DNA of 64,000 nt, taken from assembly GCF_010727125.1 (NCBI RefSeq), contig NZ_AP022564.1:310001-374000 (forward strand). Reading direction: 5' to 3'. The position numbers were made by a program, and so were the translations under genes. Below the pieces are notes generated by a model. The model ran no database searches and had not been told where the DNA came from. It was given only the letters and a program-made list of their open reading frames with translations. This document shows, in pieces, positions 1 through 10,631 of the stretch. Source of the DNA: Mycolicibacter terrae. GTDB lineage: Bacteria; Actinomycetota; Actinomycetes; Mycobacteriales; Mycobacteriaceae. Numbering within the stretch: position 1 is the first letter of the stretch; each line of letters opens with the position of its first letter.

Positions 1-852
1 GACAATCCACACACCAAACCACCGGGGTTCTGGGCGTGGCTGATCGCGAAGATCAAGTCAGCCGATCCCGACGTGTTGTTCCTGTCCGAGGCGTTCACCC
101 CGCCGGTACGCCAGTACGGCCTGGCCAAGCTCGGCTTCACCCAGTCCTACACCTACTTCACCTGGCGCACTTCCAAGGCCGAACTCGTCGAGTTCGCCGA
201 AGAGATCGCCGAGCTCGCCGATTTTCGCCGCCCGAATCTGTTCGTCAACACGCCGGACATCCTGCATGCCAGCCTGCAGCATCACGGCCCCGGCATGTTC
301 GCGATCCGGGCGGTGCTGGCGGCGACGATGAGTCCCGCGTGGGGGGTGTACTCCGGCTACGAGTTGTTCGAACATCAGGCGATTCACGAGGGAAGCGAAG
401 AATACCTTCATTCGGAGAAGTACGAATTGCGTCCACGTGACTTCGCCGGCGCGGTGAACGAGGGCAGATCGTTGGAGCCGTTCATCGCCCGCCTCAATGC
501 CATTCGCCGTCAACACCCGGCCCTGCAGCAACTGCGCACCCTGCATGTCCACCCCGTCGACAACGATGCGCTGTTGGCCTATAGCAAATTCGACCCGGTC
601 AGCGGCGACACGGTGCTGGTGGTGGTGACGTTGAACCCGTTCGCTGCCGAGGACGCGACGTTGTCGCTGGACATGACGGCGCTGGGTATGGAGCCCTACG
701 AGCGGTTCTGGGTGCGTGACGAGATCAGCGGGGAGGAATACCAGTGGGGGCAGGACAATTACGTTCGACTCGAGCCGAGTCGAGCGGTCGCCCATATCGT
801 CAATATGCCGGTGATGAACGCCGACGCGCGTGCACGGTTGCATCGGAGGTGA
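1..852 (+). CDS. glgE: Alpha-1,4-glucan:maltose-1-phosphate maltosyltransferase GlgE, C-terminal part (5' end outside window)
   Basis: GlgE transfers maltosyl units from maltose-1-phosphate onto growing alpha-1,4-glucans in the cytosol. The frame is open from base 1 and runs 283 codons to the stop; the beginning of the gene lies to the left. Near the start the translation reads [13 protein letters not shown], the characteristic GH13_3 segment after the catalytic Asp region, followed by [10 protein letters not shown], which carries the general acid Glu. Later come the GVYSGYE block and a C-terminal beta domain. glgB follows after 7 bases, the usual mycobacterial glgE-glgB pair. The product of Mak, encoded just downstream on the other strand, is the GlgE substrate, so the neighbourhood supports the call. 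Identification is firm; completeness upstream cannot be judged. Confidence 0.95.
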   Translation, partial: DNPHTKPPGFWAWLIAKIKSADPDVLFLSEAFTPPVRQYGLAKLGFTQSYTYFTWRTSKAELVEFAEEIAELADFRRPNLFVNTPDILHASLQHHGPGMFAIRAVLAATMSPAWGVYSGYELFEHQAIHEGSEEYLHSEKYELRPRDFAGAVNEGRSLEPFIARLNAIRRQHPALQQLRTLHVHPVDNDALLAYSKFDPVSGDTVLVVVTLNPFAAEDATLSLDMTALGMEPYERFWVRDEISGEEYQWGQDNYVRLEPSRAVAHIVNMPVMNADARARLHRR

Positions 853-859
853 ACAGCCG

Positions 860-3073
860 ATGACGCGAAGCAAACGTACGCCCCACCCCGGGCCGGCGGT
901 GACGCCCGAGGACGTCGACCGGTTGCTCTCGGGTGTGCATCACGATCCACACGCGATCCTCGGGGCACACGAGGACGATGAACGCACGGTGATCCGAACC
1001 CTGCGCCCGGGCGCGGTTGCCGCGACGGTCCTGGTGGGCGGCGACCGGTTGCCGATGCAACATCTGCAGAACGGTCTGTTCGTCGCGACGTTGCCGTTCG
1101 CCGCGTTGATCGACTATCGGCTGCAGCTCGACTACCCCGGCGCCGGACAACCGCAGATCGTCGCCGACGGATATCGTTTCCTGCCCACGCTGGGCGAGAT
1201 CGACCTGCATCTGTTCGGCGAGGGACGACACGAACGGCTGTGGGAGGTGCTCGGCGCCCATCCTCGCACGTTCACCACCCCGGACGGGACGGTGACCGGG
1301 GTGTCGTTCGCGGTGTGGGCGCCCAACGCCAAGGGCGTCGGTCTGATCAGCGACGCCACCGGCTGGGACGGCATCGGTGCACCGATGCGGGCACTGGGCT
1401 CTTCCGGGGTGTGGGAACTGTTCTGGCCGGGGTTCCCGATCGGCGGCCTGTACAAGTTCCGGATTCACGGCGCCGACGATGTCGTCACCGAGCGGGCCGA
1501 CCCGATGGCGTTCGCCGCCGAAACTCCGCCGCAGACGGCCTCCCGGGTGACCGTCAGCGGTCATAGCTGGAGCGACGACGACTGGATGAGTCAGCGCGCC
1601 ACCGGAAATCCGGCGTTCGAAGCGATGAGCGTCTACGAGGTCCACCTCGGGTCCTGGCGTCCCGGCCGCAGTTATCGCCAGCTCGCCACCGAGCTGACGG
1701 ATTACGTTGTGGAACAGGGGTTCACCCACGTCGAACTCCTGCCGGTTGCTGAGCATCCGTTCGGCGGATCATGGGGCTATCAGGTCACCTCGTACTATGC
1801 GCCGACGGCCCGGTTCGGCTCTCCCGACGATTTTCGCGCGTTGGTCGACGCACTGCACCGCGCCGGTATCGGCGTCATCGTGGACTGGGTGCCGGCGCAT
1901 TTCCCGAAAGATGCCTGGGCATTGGGCCGCTTCGACGGCACCGCGCTCTACGAGCATGCCGACCCGCACCGCGGCGAGCAACTCGACTGGGGCACATATG
2001 TCTTCGACTTCGGACGCCCCGAGGTGCGCAATTTCCTGGTGGCCAACGCGCTGTACTGGCTCATCGAGTTCCACATCGACGGCCTACGAGTCGATGCGGT
2101 GGCTTCGATGCTCTATCTGGACTACTCGCGACCCGAGGGCGGCTGGACGCCCAACATCCACGGCGGCCGGGAGAATCTGGAGGCGGTGCAGTTTCTGCAG
2201 GAGATGAACGCGACCGCACACAAGTCGGCCCCGGGCATCGCGACCATTGCCGAGGAATCGACCTCGTGGCCGGGGGTGTCCAGACCGACCAGCCTGGGCG
2301 GCCTGGGCTTTTCGATGAAATGGAACATGGGCTGGATGCATGACACGCTCGCCTATCTCGGACACGACCCGGTGCACCGCTCCTACCATCACCACGAGAT
2401 GACGTTCTCGATGCTCTACGCCTACACCGAGAACTTCGTGCTGCCCATCAGCCATGATGAAGTGGTACACGGCAAGGGCACGCTGTGGAGCCGCATGCCC
2501 GGGGGCGATCACGCCAAGGCCGCGGGGGTTCGCAGTCTGCTGGCCTACCAGTGGGCCCACCCCGGTAAGCAGCTGCTGTTCATGGGCCAGGAGTTCGGCC
2601 AGCGCGCCGAATGGTCCGAGGAACGCGGGCTGGACTGGTTCCAGCTCGACCCGGAACATGAGGCGGCCGGGTTCTCCGCCGGAATCCTGCGCCTGACACG
2701 CGATCTCAACGCCGTCTACCGCAACCATCCCGCGTTGTGGAGTGAGGACATCAGCCCGGCCGGCTATTCCTGGATCGACGCCAACGACTCGGCCAACAAC
2801 GTGCTGAGCTTCCTGCGCTACGGAACGGACGGATCGGTGCTGGCCGCCGTGTTCAACTTCTCCGGTGTGGCGCACGCCGACTATCACCTCGGCCTGCCGT
2901 CGGTCGGCCGGTGGCGCGAGGTGCTCAACACCGACGCCGTCGAATACGGCGGTGGCGGCGCCGGCAACCTCGGTGGCGTCGACGCCGTAGACGAGCCCCG
3001 CCACGGGCGCCCGGCCTCCGCCGTGCTGGTGCTGCCGCCGCTGTCGGCCCTATGGCTGGAACCTGCCGAGTGA
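860..3073 (+). CDS. glgB: 1,4-alpha-glucan branching enzyme GlgB
   Basis: GlgB introduces alpha-1,6 branches into the linear glucan made by GlgE. The 737-residue product has the usual branching-enzyme layout: an N1 domain, a CBM48 domain around [13 protein letters not shown], then a GH13 barrel with [10 protein letters not shown], the nucleophile Asp in [10 protein letters not shown], the acid Glu in [11 protein letters not shown] and the transition-state Asp in [11 protein letters not shown], and a C-terminal beta domain. The ATG at 860 is chosen because GGAGGT lies at 845-850, 9 bases upstream, although the frame is open a little further (ATG at 830). It is almost certainly co-transcribed with glgE. 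It converges on mak, with only 11 bases between the two stop codons. Confidence 0.96.
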   Translation: MTRSKRTPHPGPAVTPEDVDRLLSGVHHDPHAILGAHEDDERTVIRTLRPGAVAATVLVGGDRLPMQHLQNGLFVATLPFAALIDYRLQLDYPGAGQPQIVADGYRFLPTLGEIDLHLFGEGRHERLWEVLGAHPRTFTTPDGTVTGVSFAVWAPNAKGVGLISDATGWDGIGAPMRALGSSGVWELFWPGFPIGGLYKFRIHGADDVVTERADPMAFAAETPPQTASRVTVSGHSWSDDDWMSQRATGNPAFEAMSVYEVHLGSWRPGRSYRQLATELTDYVVEQGFTHVELLPVAEHPFGGSWGYQVTSYYAPTARFGSPDDFRALVDALHRAGIGVIVDWVPAHFPKDAWALGRFDGTALYEHADPHRGEQLDWGTYVFDFGRPEVRNFLVANALYWLIEFHIDGLRVDAVASMLYLDYSRPEGGWTPNIHGGRENLEAVQFLQEMNATAHKSAPGIATIAEESTSWPGVSRPTSLGGLGFSMKWNMGWMHDTLAYLGHDPVHRSYHHHEMTFSMLYAYTENFVLPISHDEVVHGKGTLWSRMPGGDHAKAAGVRSLLAYQWAHPGKQLLFMGQEFGQRAEWSEERGLDWFQLDPEHEAAGFSAGILRLTRDLNAVYRNHPALWSEDISPAGYSWIDANDSANNVLSFLRYGTDGSVLAAVFNFSGVAHADYHLGLPSVGRWREVLNTDAVEYGGGGAGNLGGVDAVDEPRHGRPASAVLVLPPLSALWLEPAE

Positions 3074-3084
3074 TACCCGGCCGC

Positions 3085-4443
3085 TCAGGCCGCGGTCAGC
3101 CGGGTCAGTGCCCCTAGCGGAATCGGCAGCCACGCCGGCCGGTGCCGGGCTTCATAGCCGGCCTCATAGACCGCCTTGTCGACTTCGTAGGCGGCGAGCA
3201 GTGCTGCGGAATCGCGCGGGTCGGAACCGGATTCGGATGCGTAGCCGTCGCAGAACGCGCTGCGACAGCGGTCCAGCCATTCGCGCGCACGGATGGCCAA
3301 CTGCCGGTCTTGCCCGTCCCGCGACAAGTCGGCCAATTTCCCGTATGCGGCGTACTCATAGGAACGCAGCACACCCGCGACGTCCCGCAACGGCGAATCC
3401 GGCTTCCGGCGCTCCGACAACGGAGCACCCGGTTCGCCTTCGAAATCGATCAGCAGCCAACCGCTCGGCGTGCGCAGCACCTGGCCCAGATGCAGGTCGC
3501 CGTGGACTCGTTGCACCGTGATCTTCTCCCCGGCCAGCTCCTGGAACCGCTGTTCGACGGCGGCGACGTGCGGGCGCACCTCCGGCACCGTCGCCGCCGT
3601 CGCCGACAACCGCGACAGCAGTGCCTGCGCCGGGAATTCCGCTTCGGAGGTCCCCAGGCTGTCGGCCAGCGTCCGGTGCACCGAGGCGACCGCCTCACCG
3701 AGTCGGTACGACTCGCCGGCGAAGTCGCCACCCACCTCGTAGGCGTACAGATCGGCCTCGGCGAACAGGTCACGCACACTGGCGGTAGCCATCGCCCAAC
3801 CCTCGGCCGAGTTCACCGCGTACTCGCTGACCATGCCCAACGCATACGGCGAAACGCCGGAGTCGCCGGACAACTCGATCTGGTAGGAGCCCAACAGTCG
3901 CGGTACGTGTGGATTGGCCGCCTGACCCAGCGCCGCGTTCAACTCGATATCGGGATTGACGCCTTCTTTCAGGCGGCGGAACACCTTGAGGACCACTTCC
4001 TCGTCGACGATCACGCTGGTGTTGCTCTGCTCGGCTTCCGATACCCGAGAGTCCGCCCCGACCGGCAGCGCCACCCCCGGCTCCGGTGTGAACGTGACCT
4101 GGCCACGGTTGGCCGACGAGTCGATCAGCGACAACAAAAGCCGGGTTGCCGCAGCGTCATACAGGGCGTCGTGGGCGGTATGTCCACGATGGGTTCCGAT
4201 CAACGCGATCTGGGCGTACTCCGGTGGCAGATCGACGTCCCAGCCGACCAGTACCTGGTAGCGCTCGGCAGCGCCCTCGGTGTAGCTGACGTCGATCAGT
4301 ACCAGATCCAGTCCGTCGCCCAATTCCACCACCAGAACGGGATCGGCGCCGGCCAACTGCCGATTACGCCCCGCATACCAGCGTCGAGTCGGCAGCCATT
4401 CCGCCCACGGCAGGCCCGCTGGTTCGCCGGTGCCATCAGTCAT
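3085..4443 (-). CDS. mak: Maltokinase (ATP:maltose 1-phosphotransferase)
   Basis: Maltokinase phosphorylates maltose at C1 with ATP to give maltose-1-phosphate, the GlgE donor. The 452-residue protein begins [19 protein letters not shown], has WYAGRN near the N terminus, and carries an aminoglycoside-phosphotransferase-like catalytic core: [11 protein letters not shown] (catalytic Asp) followed by LLIDFEGEP (metal-binding Asp). The ATG at 4443 overlaps the treS stop by 4 bases (ATGA), and the treS-mak order matches other actinobacteria, where the two proteins form a complex. The frame extends upstream to 4632 inside treS, but the translational-coupling start is much more plausible. A ribosome site (AAGGAGG) lies just before it within the treS end. 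Confidence 0.94.
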   Translation of the reverse strand: MTDGTGEPAGLPWAEWLPTRRWYAGRNRQLAGADPVLVVELGDGLDLVLIDVSYTEGAAERYQVLVGWDVDLPPEYAQIALIGTHRGHTAHDALYDAAATRLLLSLIDSSANRGQVTFTPEPGVALPVGADSRVSEAEQSNTSVIVDEEVVLKVFRRLKEGVNPDIELNAALGQAANPHVPRLLGSYQIELSGDSGVSPYALGMVSEYAVNSAEGWAMATASVRDLFAEADLYAYEVGGDFAGESYRLGEAVASVHRTLADSLGTSEAEFPAQALLSRLSATAATVPEVRPHVAAVEQRFQELAGEKITVQRVHGDLHLGQVLRTPSGWLLIDFEGEPGAPLSERRKPDSPLRDVAGVLRSYEYAAYGKLADLSRDGQDRQLAIRAREWLDRCRSAFCDGYASESGSDPRDSAALLAAYEVDKAVYEAGYEARHRPAWLPIPLGALTRLTAA

Positions 4444-6230
4444 GAGATGTCCTCCTTCGGCCCGCACAGCTGAAACCAGTAGAAGCCGTACCCGGGCAGA
4501 GTCAGCAGATAGGGGAGCTTTCCGATCCGCGGAAACTCCACGGACCCGGTCAGTTCCACCGGCGTGTGACCATCCCAGTGCTGCAGATTCAACTCGATCG
4601 GCTGCGGAAACCGCGACAGGTTGTTCACGCACAAGACCGTATCCCCGTCGTCGACCGACATCTCCCGCACGTACGCCAGCACCGATGGATTGGACCCGCC
4701 CAGCTCTCGGAACTCGCCGAGGGCGAATGCGTCATAACGGCGCCGGACAGCGAGCATGGTGCGGGTCCAGTTGAGCAGGGACGTCGAAGTGTCGCGTTGT
4801 GCTTCGACATTGACCGACTGATGGCCATAAACCGCGTCTTGAATGGGCGGCAGATACAGGCGGCCCGGATTCGCGGTGGAGAAACCGGCGTTGCGGTCCG
4901 GTGTCCACTGCATCGGGGTGCGCACCGCGTCGCGGTCGCCCAGCCAGATGATGTCGCCCATTCCGATCTCGTCACCGTAGTAGAGGATGGGGGAGCCGGG
5001 TAACGACAGCAACAGTGCGGTGAACAACTCGATCTGGTTGCGGTCCTTGTCCAGCAGCGGGGCCAGCCGGCGCCGGATCCCCACATTCGCCTTCATCCTC
5101 GGATCTTTCGCGTATTCGGCGTACATGTAGTCGCGCTCGTCGTCGGTGACCATCTCCAGTGTCAGCTCGTCGTGGTTGCGCAAAAAGATGCCCCACTGCG
5201 CAAGGTGGGGGATCTGCGGTGTCTGCGCCAGGATCTCCGAAATCGGGAAGCGCGACTCGCGGCGCACCGCCATGAAGATGCGTGGCATCAACGGGAAGTG
5301 GAATGCCATGTGGCACTCGTCGCCCCCGGTCTCGGGGTCACCGAAATATTCGACGACGTCGGCGGGCCATTGATTGGCCTCCGCCAGCAGCACCCTGCCC
5401 GGGAATTCGTCGTCGACCACCTTGCGGCAGCGCTTGAGGAAATCGTGGGTCTCGGGCAGGTTTTCGCAGTTGGTCCCTTCCCTCTCGAACAGGTACGGCA
5501 CCGCATCCAACCGAAACCCGTCGATGCCTAGGTTCAGCCAGAATCGGAGCACGTCGATCATCGCTTCCTGGACCGCCGGATTCTCATAGTTCAGGTCGGG
5601 TTGGTGGGAGAAGAACCGGTGCCAATAGAACTGCTTGCGCACTGCGTCGAACGTCCAGTTGGACTCCTCGGTGTCGACGAAGATGATCCGGGCATCGGCG
5701 TAGCGCTCGCTGGTGTCGCTCCACACGTAGTAGTCGCCGTAAGGACCGTCGGGGTCGTGGCGCGACTGCTGAAACCAGGGGTGGCTGTCGGAGGTGTGGT
5801 TCATCACCAGATCGGTGATGACCCGGATGCCGCGCCGGTGCGCGGCGTCGATCAGTTCGACGAAATCGTCGACGGTGCCGAACTCGGGCAACACCTTGTA
5901 GAAGTCCCGGATGTCGTAGCCGCCATCGCGCAGCGGCGAATCGTAGAACGGCGGCAGCCACAGACAATCGACTCCGAGCCACTCCAGGTAGTCCAGTCGC
6001 TCGGTCAGGCCACGCAGGTCGCCGATGCCGTCGCCGTTGGAGTCGTAGAACGCCCGGACCAGCACCTCATAGAAGACCGCGCGTTTGAACCAGACAGGAT
6101 CCGCGGGCGGGGCCGCGGCATCGCCGAAGTCGTCGGCGGTCGGATGCTCCACGACGCCGTCCTCGACATGGCTACCCGCTGCGGGGTCTGGTAGGTCCTG
6201 CCCAAACTCGCTGTCAACGTCGGCGACCAT
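4440..6230 (-). CDS. treS: Trehalose synthase (maltose alpha-D-glucosyltransferase) TreS
   Basis: TreS interconverts trehalose and maltose; in mycobacteria with Mak and GlgE it mainly drains trehalose into glucan. The 596-residue protein matches the family length of about 600. After an acidic N-terminal tail it reads [19 protein letters not shown], then [25 protein letters not shown] (nucleophile Asp), [13 protein letters not shown] (acid Glu) and [12 protein letters not shown] (third Asp), the TreS version of the GH13 motifs. Its stop overlaps the mak start. The start at 6230 ([14 protein letters not shown]) fits the family. The malQ remnant ends 30 bases upstream on the same strand, so all three may be one transcript. 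Confidence 0.96.
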   Translation of the reverse strand: MVADVDSEFGQDLPDPAAGSHVEDGVVEHPTADDFGDAAAPPADPVWFKRAVFYEVLVRAFYDSNGDGIGDLRGLTERLDYLEWLGVDCLWLPPFYDSPLRDGGYDIRDFYKVLPEFGTVDDFVELIDAAHRRGIRVITDLVMNHTSDSHPWFQQSRHDPDGPYGDYYVWSDTSERYADARIIFVDTEESNWTFDAVRKQFYWHRFFSHQPDLNYENPAVQEAMIDVLRFWLNLGIDGFRLDAVPYLFEREGTNCENLPETHDFLKRCRKVVDDEFPGRVLLAEANQWPADVVEYFGDPETGGDECHMAFHFPLMPRIFMAVRRESRFPISEILAQTPQIPHLAQWGIFLRNHDELTLEMVTDDERDYMYAEYAKDPRMKANVGIRRRLAPLLDKDRNQIELFTALLLSLPGSPILYYGDEIGMGDIIWLGDRDAVRTPMQWTPDRNAGFSTANPGRLYLPPIQDAVYGHQSVNVEAQRDTSTSLLNWTRTMLAVRRRYDAFALGEFRELGGSNPSVLAYVREMSVDDGDTVLCVNNLSRFPQPIELNLQHWDGHTPVELTGSVEFPRIGKLPYLLTLPGYGFYWFQLCGPKEDIS

Positions 6231-6260
6231 ATCTCGACTTGTACCCCAATCTCGAAGCGA

Positions 6261-8251
6261 TTACCGGCCCGATGTTCGGTGATGTCGAGCGTGCGAGAAC
6301 AACGCCGCGATGCGGGCGATCCTCGGGTCGGTGCGCAGTCGCTCGAGAGGCTCGGACAGCGGCAGCCGCCAGTTCGGATATTCATCGACGGTGCCGGGCA
6401 GGTTGGGCTGACAGGGTTCGGCCAGCACGTCGTAGGGGGAGACGAGTTTCAGCCGGCTCGGGGTGGCGGCAAGAAAGCGGTGCAGGGCATCGATGATCTG
6501 TGGCTCTTCCGGAGCCGTCTCGTCCCGCTCGAAAAGGCCTTCGGACCGCAGCAGGGCGAGCCATTCGGCTCGTTCTTGCTCGGCGGCGGCCTGCGCGGCC
6601 GCCACGTCGTCGAGCAGACCCCGCTCGGCGCGAGCCCGCACGTGCTCAGCCCGCAAGAATCCGGCTGCGGTGGGCAGGTCGTGGGTGGAGATGCTGGCGA
6701 CCACCCGAGCGGGCCACCTGGCCGGCGGAAGCAACGGCTGGCCGGGCGCCGACTCGTCGCGGGTGAACCAGGAGACCGCACACCCCAGCATCCCGTTGTC
6801 GGCCAGTGCCCGGGTGACTTCCGGTTCGACGGTTCCCAGGTCCTCGCCGATGACGACGGCGTTGCCGCGATGCGCTTCCAGTGCCAATACCGCGAGCATG
6901 ACATCGGCGTCGTAGTGGACGTAGGTACCGCGATCCGGGCCCTCCCCGGGCGGGATCCACCACAGCCGCCACAAGCCGGCCACGTGATCGATACGCAACC
7001 CGTCCGCGTGGGCGAGGACGGCCCGCAGCATGTCACGCACCGCGCGGTAGCCGGTGGTTGCCAGCCGGTCCGGCCGCCAGGGCGGTAGTTGCCAATCCTG
7101 GCCGTGCGGGCTGAACGTGTCCGGGGGCGCCCCGATCCTGGCTTCACCGGCCAGCACGTCGGCCAGCGCCCAGGCGTCGGCGCCGTCGGGGTCGACGCCG
7201 ACCGCCAGGTCGTGCAACACCCCCAGCGCCATGCCCGAGTCCCTTGCGGCGCCCCGGACCGCCGCCAGCTGCTCGGCGCAGCGCTGCTGCACCCAGCTAT
7301 GAAACGCGATCCGCGGCGCGAGGTCCCGCCGCGCCGCTGCCACCGCGGCGCCGGCCGCGTCGTGCAGCGGCGCCGGCCATGTCGACCAGCGACCGCCATG
7401 GCGTTCGGCCAGCGCGCAGTAGGTCGCCCAGTCCCGCAACGCCGTGTCGTCCGACTCCGGCGGGCAGGGGCGACCGTCAGCTCGCCACAGCAACTCCAAC
7501 GCCGCGCGTTTAGCCGCCCACACCAGGTCGTAGTCGATTCGCGAAGTGTCCGCAGCGACCCGCAGCGCATCGACTTCCGCGCGGGTGTCCGGGTCGGCGC
7601 GCCGATAGGTGTCGAGGTCGAAGATGGACAGTGCCAGCGGATTGGCGAACCGCCGACTCGACGGCGTGTACGGCGACGGCTGCACCGGATGGGTCGGCCC
7701 CGGTGCGTGCAGCGGGTTGAGCAGCACCGCTCCGGCGCCGTGCTCGGCGCCGTCCACGTCACCCAATTCCGCAGATCGCCGAGGTCGCCGATGCCCCACG
7801 AGCGGGCGGACCGCAGCGCGTACAACTGCAGCATCCACCCCCACGTCGCCGGCGCCGGCGGAATCTGCGCCGGGGCCGCCACCAGGGCGACCTGCCGGCC
7901 GTTGCGAAGCTGAAGTTCATACCAGCCCGGCGTCAGGTCGGCGGGCAGTTCGTCCCGCACAGCGCTGTGCTCGCCGTCCTCGCCCACCAGCGCAACGGCC
8001 CCGGGCAACGGCTGCGGGCGTCCGGCCACCCGCACCGCCACCGTCGGCGGCGTGACACCCGCGCGGTCGCGCTCGTCCAGCCTGACCAATTCGTGCCGGC
8101 GGTCGGTTGCGCTGCCGGCCTCGATCTCAAGCAGGCGCAGTACCCGGATCACGACGTCGTCATCGACCTGCACCCACTCGCGCCGCTCGTTGCGGTAGGC
8201 GGTGGCAACGCCGTGTGCCCCGGCCAGCCGGCGCAGGTCATCAGCCACCAC
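6261..8251 (-). pseudogene. malQ: 4-alpha-glucanotransferase (amylomaltase) MalQ, disrupted by a single-base frameshift
   Basis: MalQ disproportionates malto-oligosaccharides. Two frames are needed to read the gene. The N-terminal part starts at GTG 8251 (VVADDLRRLAGAHGVA) and stays recognisable through MLQLYALRSARSWGIGDLGDL to RNWVTW. Homology then continues, one base out of phase, as GAEHGAGAVLLNPLHAPGPT and on to the stop at 6261. The switch is around 7750-7760 and is repaired by one extra base (or a -1 slip). The C-terminal frame holds the GH77 catalytic motifs HADGLRIDHVAGLWRLWW, VVIGEDLGTVEP and SISTHDLPTAAGF and the terminal NLPGTVDEYPNWR. The reconstructed protein is about 663 residues. 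It could be a true pseudogene, a sequencing error or, less likely, programmed frameshifting. A full-length MalQ paralogue may exist elsewhere. Confidence 0.9.
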
Positions 8252-8429
8252 GACAACACCTATACCCGGGCCGGGGGACTTTCAACAGTGGCCGGCGGCG
8301 GGCCCGAACGGCGGCGACGTTCGCGCGCCTGACCGTAATGTCGTAGACGGCATAGTTTGACGGCCAGGCAGGCGGGTAGCCAGACCCCGACCGTGGTGTC
8401 GCGGAATCGGAAGTCTTGGACCAGATTGG

Positions 8430-10628
8430 GTGAACATGGGTATTGCCCGAGAACCGGTGAGGAAGGCCACCGCTGTCGGGGATTCTGCCGAGAACGTGTC
8501 CCACAGCACCTGGCCGGGCAACAGTGCGCCGCTCGGAGCCGGCTACGACGGCGGGGGAACCAACTTCGCCCTGTTCTCCGAGATCGCCGAGCGGGTCGAT
8601 CTGTGCTTGATTGACGAGAACGGTGAACAGACCTGCATCCCGCTCGAGGAGGTGGACGGCTACGTCTGGCACGCCTACCTGCCGACGGTGTCGCCTGGGC
8701 AGCATTACGGCTTCCGGGTGCACGGCCCGTTCGACCCGCCGGCCGGCCACCGCTGTGATTCCAGCAAGCTGTTGCTGGACCCCTACGGCAGGGCTTTCGC
8801 CGGGGACTTCGACTTCGGTCAGGCGCTGTTCTCCTACGACATGGCAGCGGGAGAAGACCCGCCGCGGGCCGAAACCCTGCCGATGGTCGACTCGCTCGGT
8901 CACACCATGACCAGCGTGGTGATCAACCCGTTCTTCGACTGGGCCACCGATCGGCCGCCGAAGACCCCCTACAACGAAACGATCATCTACGAGACGCACG
9001 TCAAGGGCATGACGCAGACCCATCCGGGGATCCCCGAGGAACTGCGCGGCACCTATGCGGGATTGGCTCACCCGGTGATCATCGACCACCTCGAGGCGCT
9101 CAATGTCACGGCGATCGAGCTGATGCCGGTCCACCAGTTCATGCACGACGACCGCCTGCTGAAGATGGGCCTGCGTAACTACTGGGGCTACAACACTTTC
9201 GGATTCTTCGCGCCGCACAGCCAGTACGCCGCCAATCGGCAGCCGGGCGCAGCGGTCGCGGAATTCAAGACCATGGTGCGCACCTTCCACGAAGCCGGCA
9301 TCGAGGTGATTCTCGACGTGGTCTACAACCACACCGCCGAAGGCAACCACCTGGGTCCGACCATCAACTTCCGGGGAATCGACAACGCTGCCTACTACCG
9401 GCTCGTCGACGACGACCGCAGTATGTACATGGACTACACCGGCACCGGAAACAGCCTCAACGCGCGCCACCCGCACGCGCTGCAGCTGATCATGGATTCA
9501 CTGAGGTACTGGGTGACCGAGATGCACGTCGACGGGTTCCGGTTCGACCTGGCATCGACGTTGGCCCGCGAATTCTACGATGTTGACCGCCTTTCGGCGT
9601 TCTTCGACCTGATCCAGCAGGATCCGGTGGTCAGCCAGGTCAAGCTGATCGCCGAGCCGTGGGACGTCGGTGAAGGCGGCTACCAGGTCGGTAACTTTCC
9701 CGGCCTGTGGACCGAGTGGAACGGAAAGTACCGCGACACGGTGCGTGACTACTGGCGCGGAGAACCGGAGACGCTGGGCGAGTTCGCCTCCCGGCTCACC
9801 GGTTCGTCGGACCTCTACGAGGCGACCGGGCGTCGGCCCGGCGCCAGCATCAACTTCGTCGTCGCCCACGACGGTTTCACGCTGCACGATCTGGTGTCCT
9901 ACAACGAAAAACACAACGAGGCCAACGGCGACGACAACACCGACGGCGAGAGTCACAACCGGTCGTGGAACTGTGGCGTCGAAGGACCCACCGACGACCC
10001 GGACATCCTGGCGCTGCGGGCCCGGCAGATGCGCAACATCATGGCCACCCTGATGCTGTCGCAGGGCACACCGATGCTCGCGCACGGTGACGAACTGGGC
10101 CGTACCCAACAGGGCAACAACAACGCCTACTGTCAGGACTCCGAAATCGCCTGGATGGATTGGTCACTGGCCGAGAAGAACTCCGATCTGCTGGACTTCA
10201 CCCGCCGCGTGACACGGCTTCGAAAGGAACACCCGGTGTTTCGTCGCCGCCGGTTCTTCGAGGGCCTGCCGGTACGCCACGAAGACGAGATCGGTGACAT
10301 CGCGTGGTTCACCCCGGCCGGTGAGGAGATGAGCCAAGACGATTGGGACAACGGCTTCGACAAGTGCATCATGGTCTTCCTCAACGGTGAGGCGATCCGG
10401 GAGCCCGATGTGCGTGGTCAGCGCGTGGTCGACGACTCGTTTCTGCTGTGTTTCAACGCACACGAGGACACCGTCGAGTTCGCTGTTCCCGGCGAGGATT
10501 ACGCCCAGGAGTGGACCGTCGAGCTGGACACCGCGCAGCCGGATTCCCCGGCCGATCATCCAGTGCGGGCCGGAGAGGAGATGCCCGTTCCGGGGCGTTC
10601 GCTGCTCGTCTTGCGGAAAGTGCGCTGA
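8430..10628 (+). CDS. glgX: Glycogen debranching enzyme TreX/GlgX (isoamylase-type)
   Basis: This enzyme cleaves alpha-1,6 branches in glycogen and supplies linear malto-oligosaccharides to TreY. The product is 732 residues, the normal length. It opens with the CBM48-like SHSTWPGNSAPLGAGYDGGG and NFALFSEIAERVDLCLID. The GH13_11 catalytic set follows: VDGFRFDLASTL (nucleophile Asp), KLIAEPWDVGEGGYQ (acid Glu) and VAHDGFTLHDLVSYNEKHNE (third Asp). The start is uncertain: GTG at 8430, ATG at 8436, or GTG at 8458 or 8497; none has a strong ribosome site, and family alignments would tolerate the shorter forms. It heads a glgX-treY-treZ operon, with treY starting 3 bases after its stop, and is divergent from malQ across 178 bases. 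Confidence 0.94.
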   Translation: MNMGIAREPVRKATAVGDSAENVSHSTWPGNSAPLGAGYDGGGTNFALFSEIAERVDLCLIDENGEQTCIPLEEVDGYVWHAYLPTVSPGQHYGFRVHGPFDPPAGHRCDSSKLLLDPYGRAFAGDFDFGQALFSYDMAAGEDPPRAETLPMVDSLGHTMTSVVINPFFDWATDRPPKTPYNETIIYETHVKGMTQTHPGIPEELRGTYAGLAHPVIIDHLEALNVTAIELMPVHQFMHDDRLLKMGLRNYWGYNTFGFFAPHSQYAANRQPGAAVAEFKTMVRTFHEAGIEVILDVVYNHTAEGNHLGPTINFRGIDNAAYYRLVDDDRSMYMDYTGTGNSLNARHPHALQLIMDSLRYWVTEMHVDGFRFDLASTLAREFYDVDRLSAFFDLIQQDPVVSQVKLIAEPWDVGEGGYQVGNFPGLWTEWNGKYRDTVRDYWRGEPETLGEFASRLTGSSDLYEATGRRPGASINFVVAHDGFTLHDLVSYNEKHNEANGDDNTDGESHNRSWNCGVEGPTDDPDILALRARQMRNIMATLMLSQGTPMLAHGDELGRTQQGNNNAYCQDSEIAWMDWSLAEKNSDLLDFTRRVTRLRKEHPVFRRRRFFEGLPVRHEDEIGDIAWFTPAGEEMSQDDWDNGFDKCIMVFLNGEAIREPDVRGQRVVDDSFLLCFNAHEDTVEFAVPGEDYAQEWTVELDTAQPDSPADHPVRAGEEMPVPGRSLLVLRKVR

Positions 10629-10631
10629 GGT

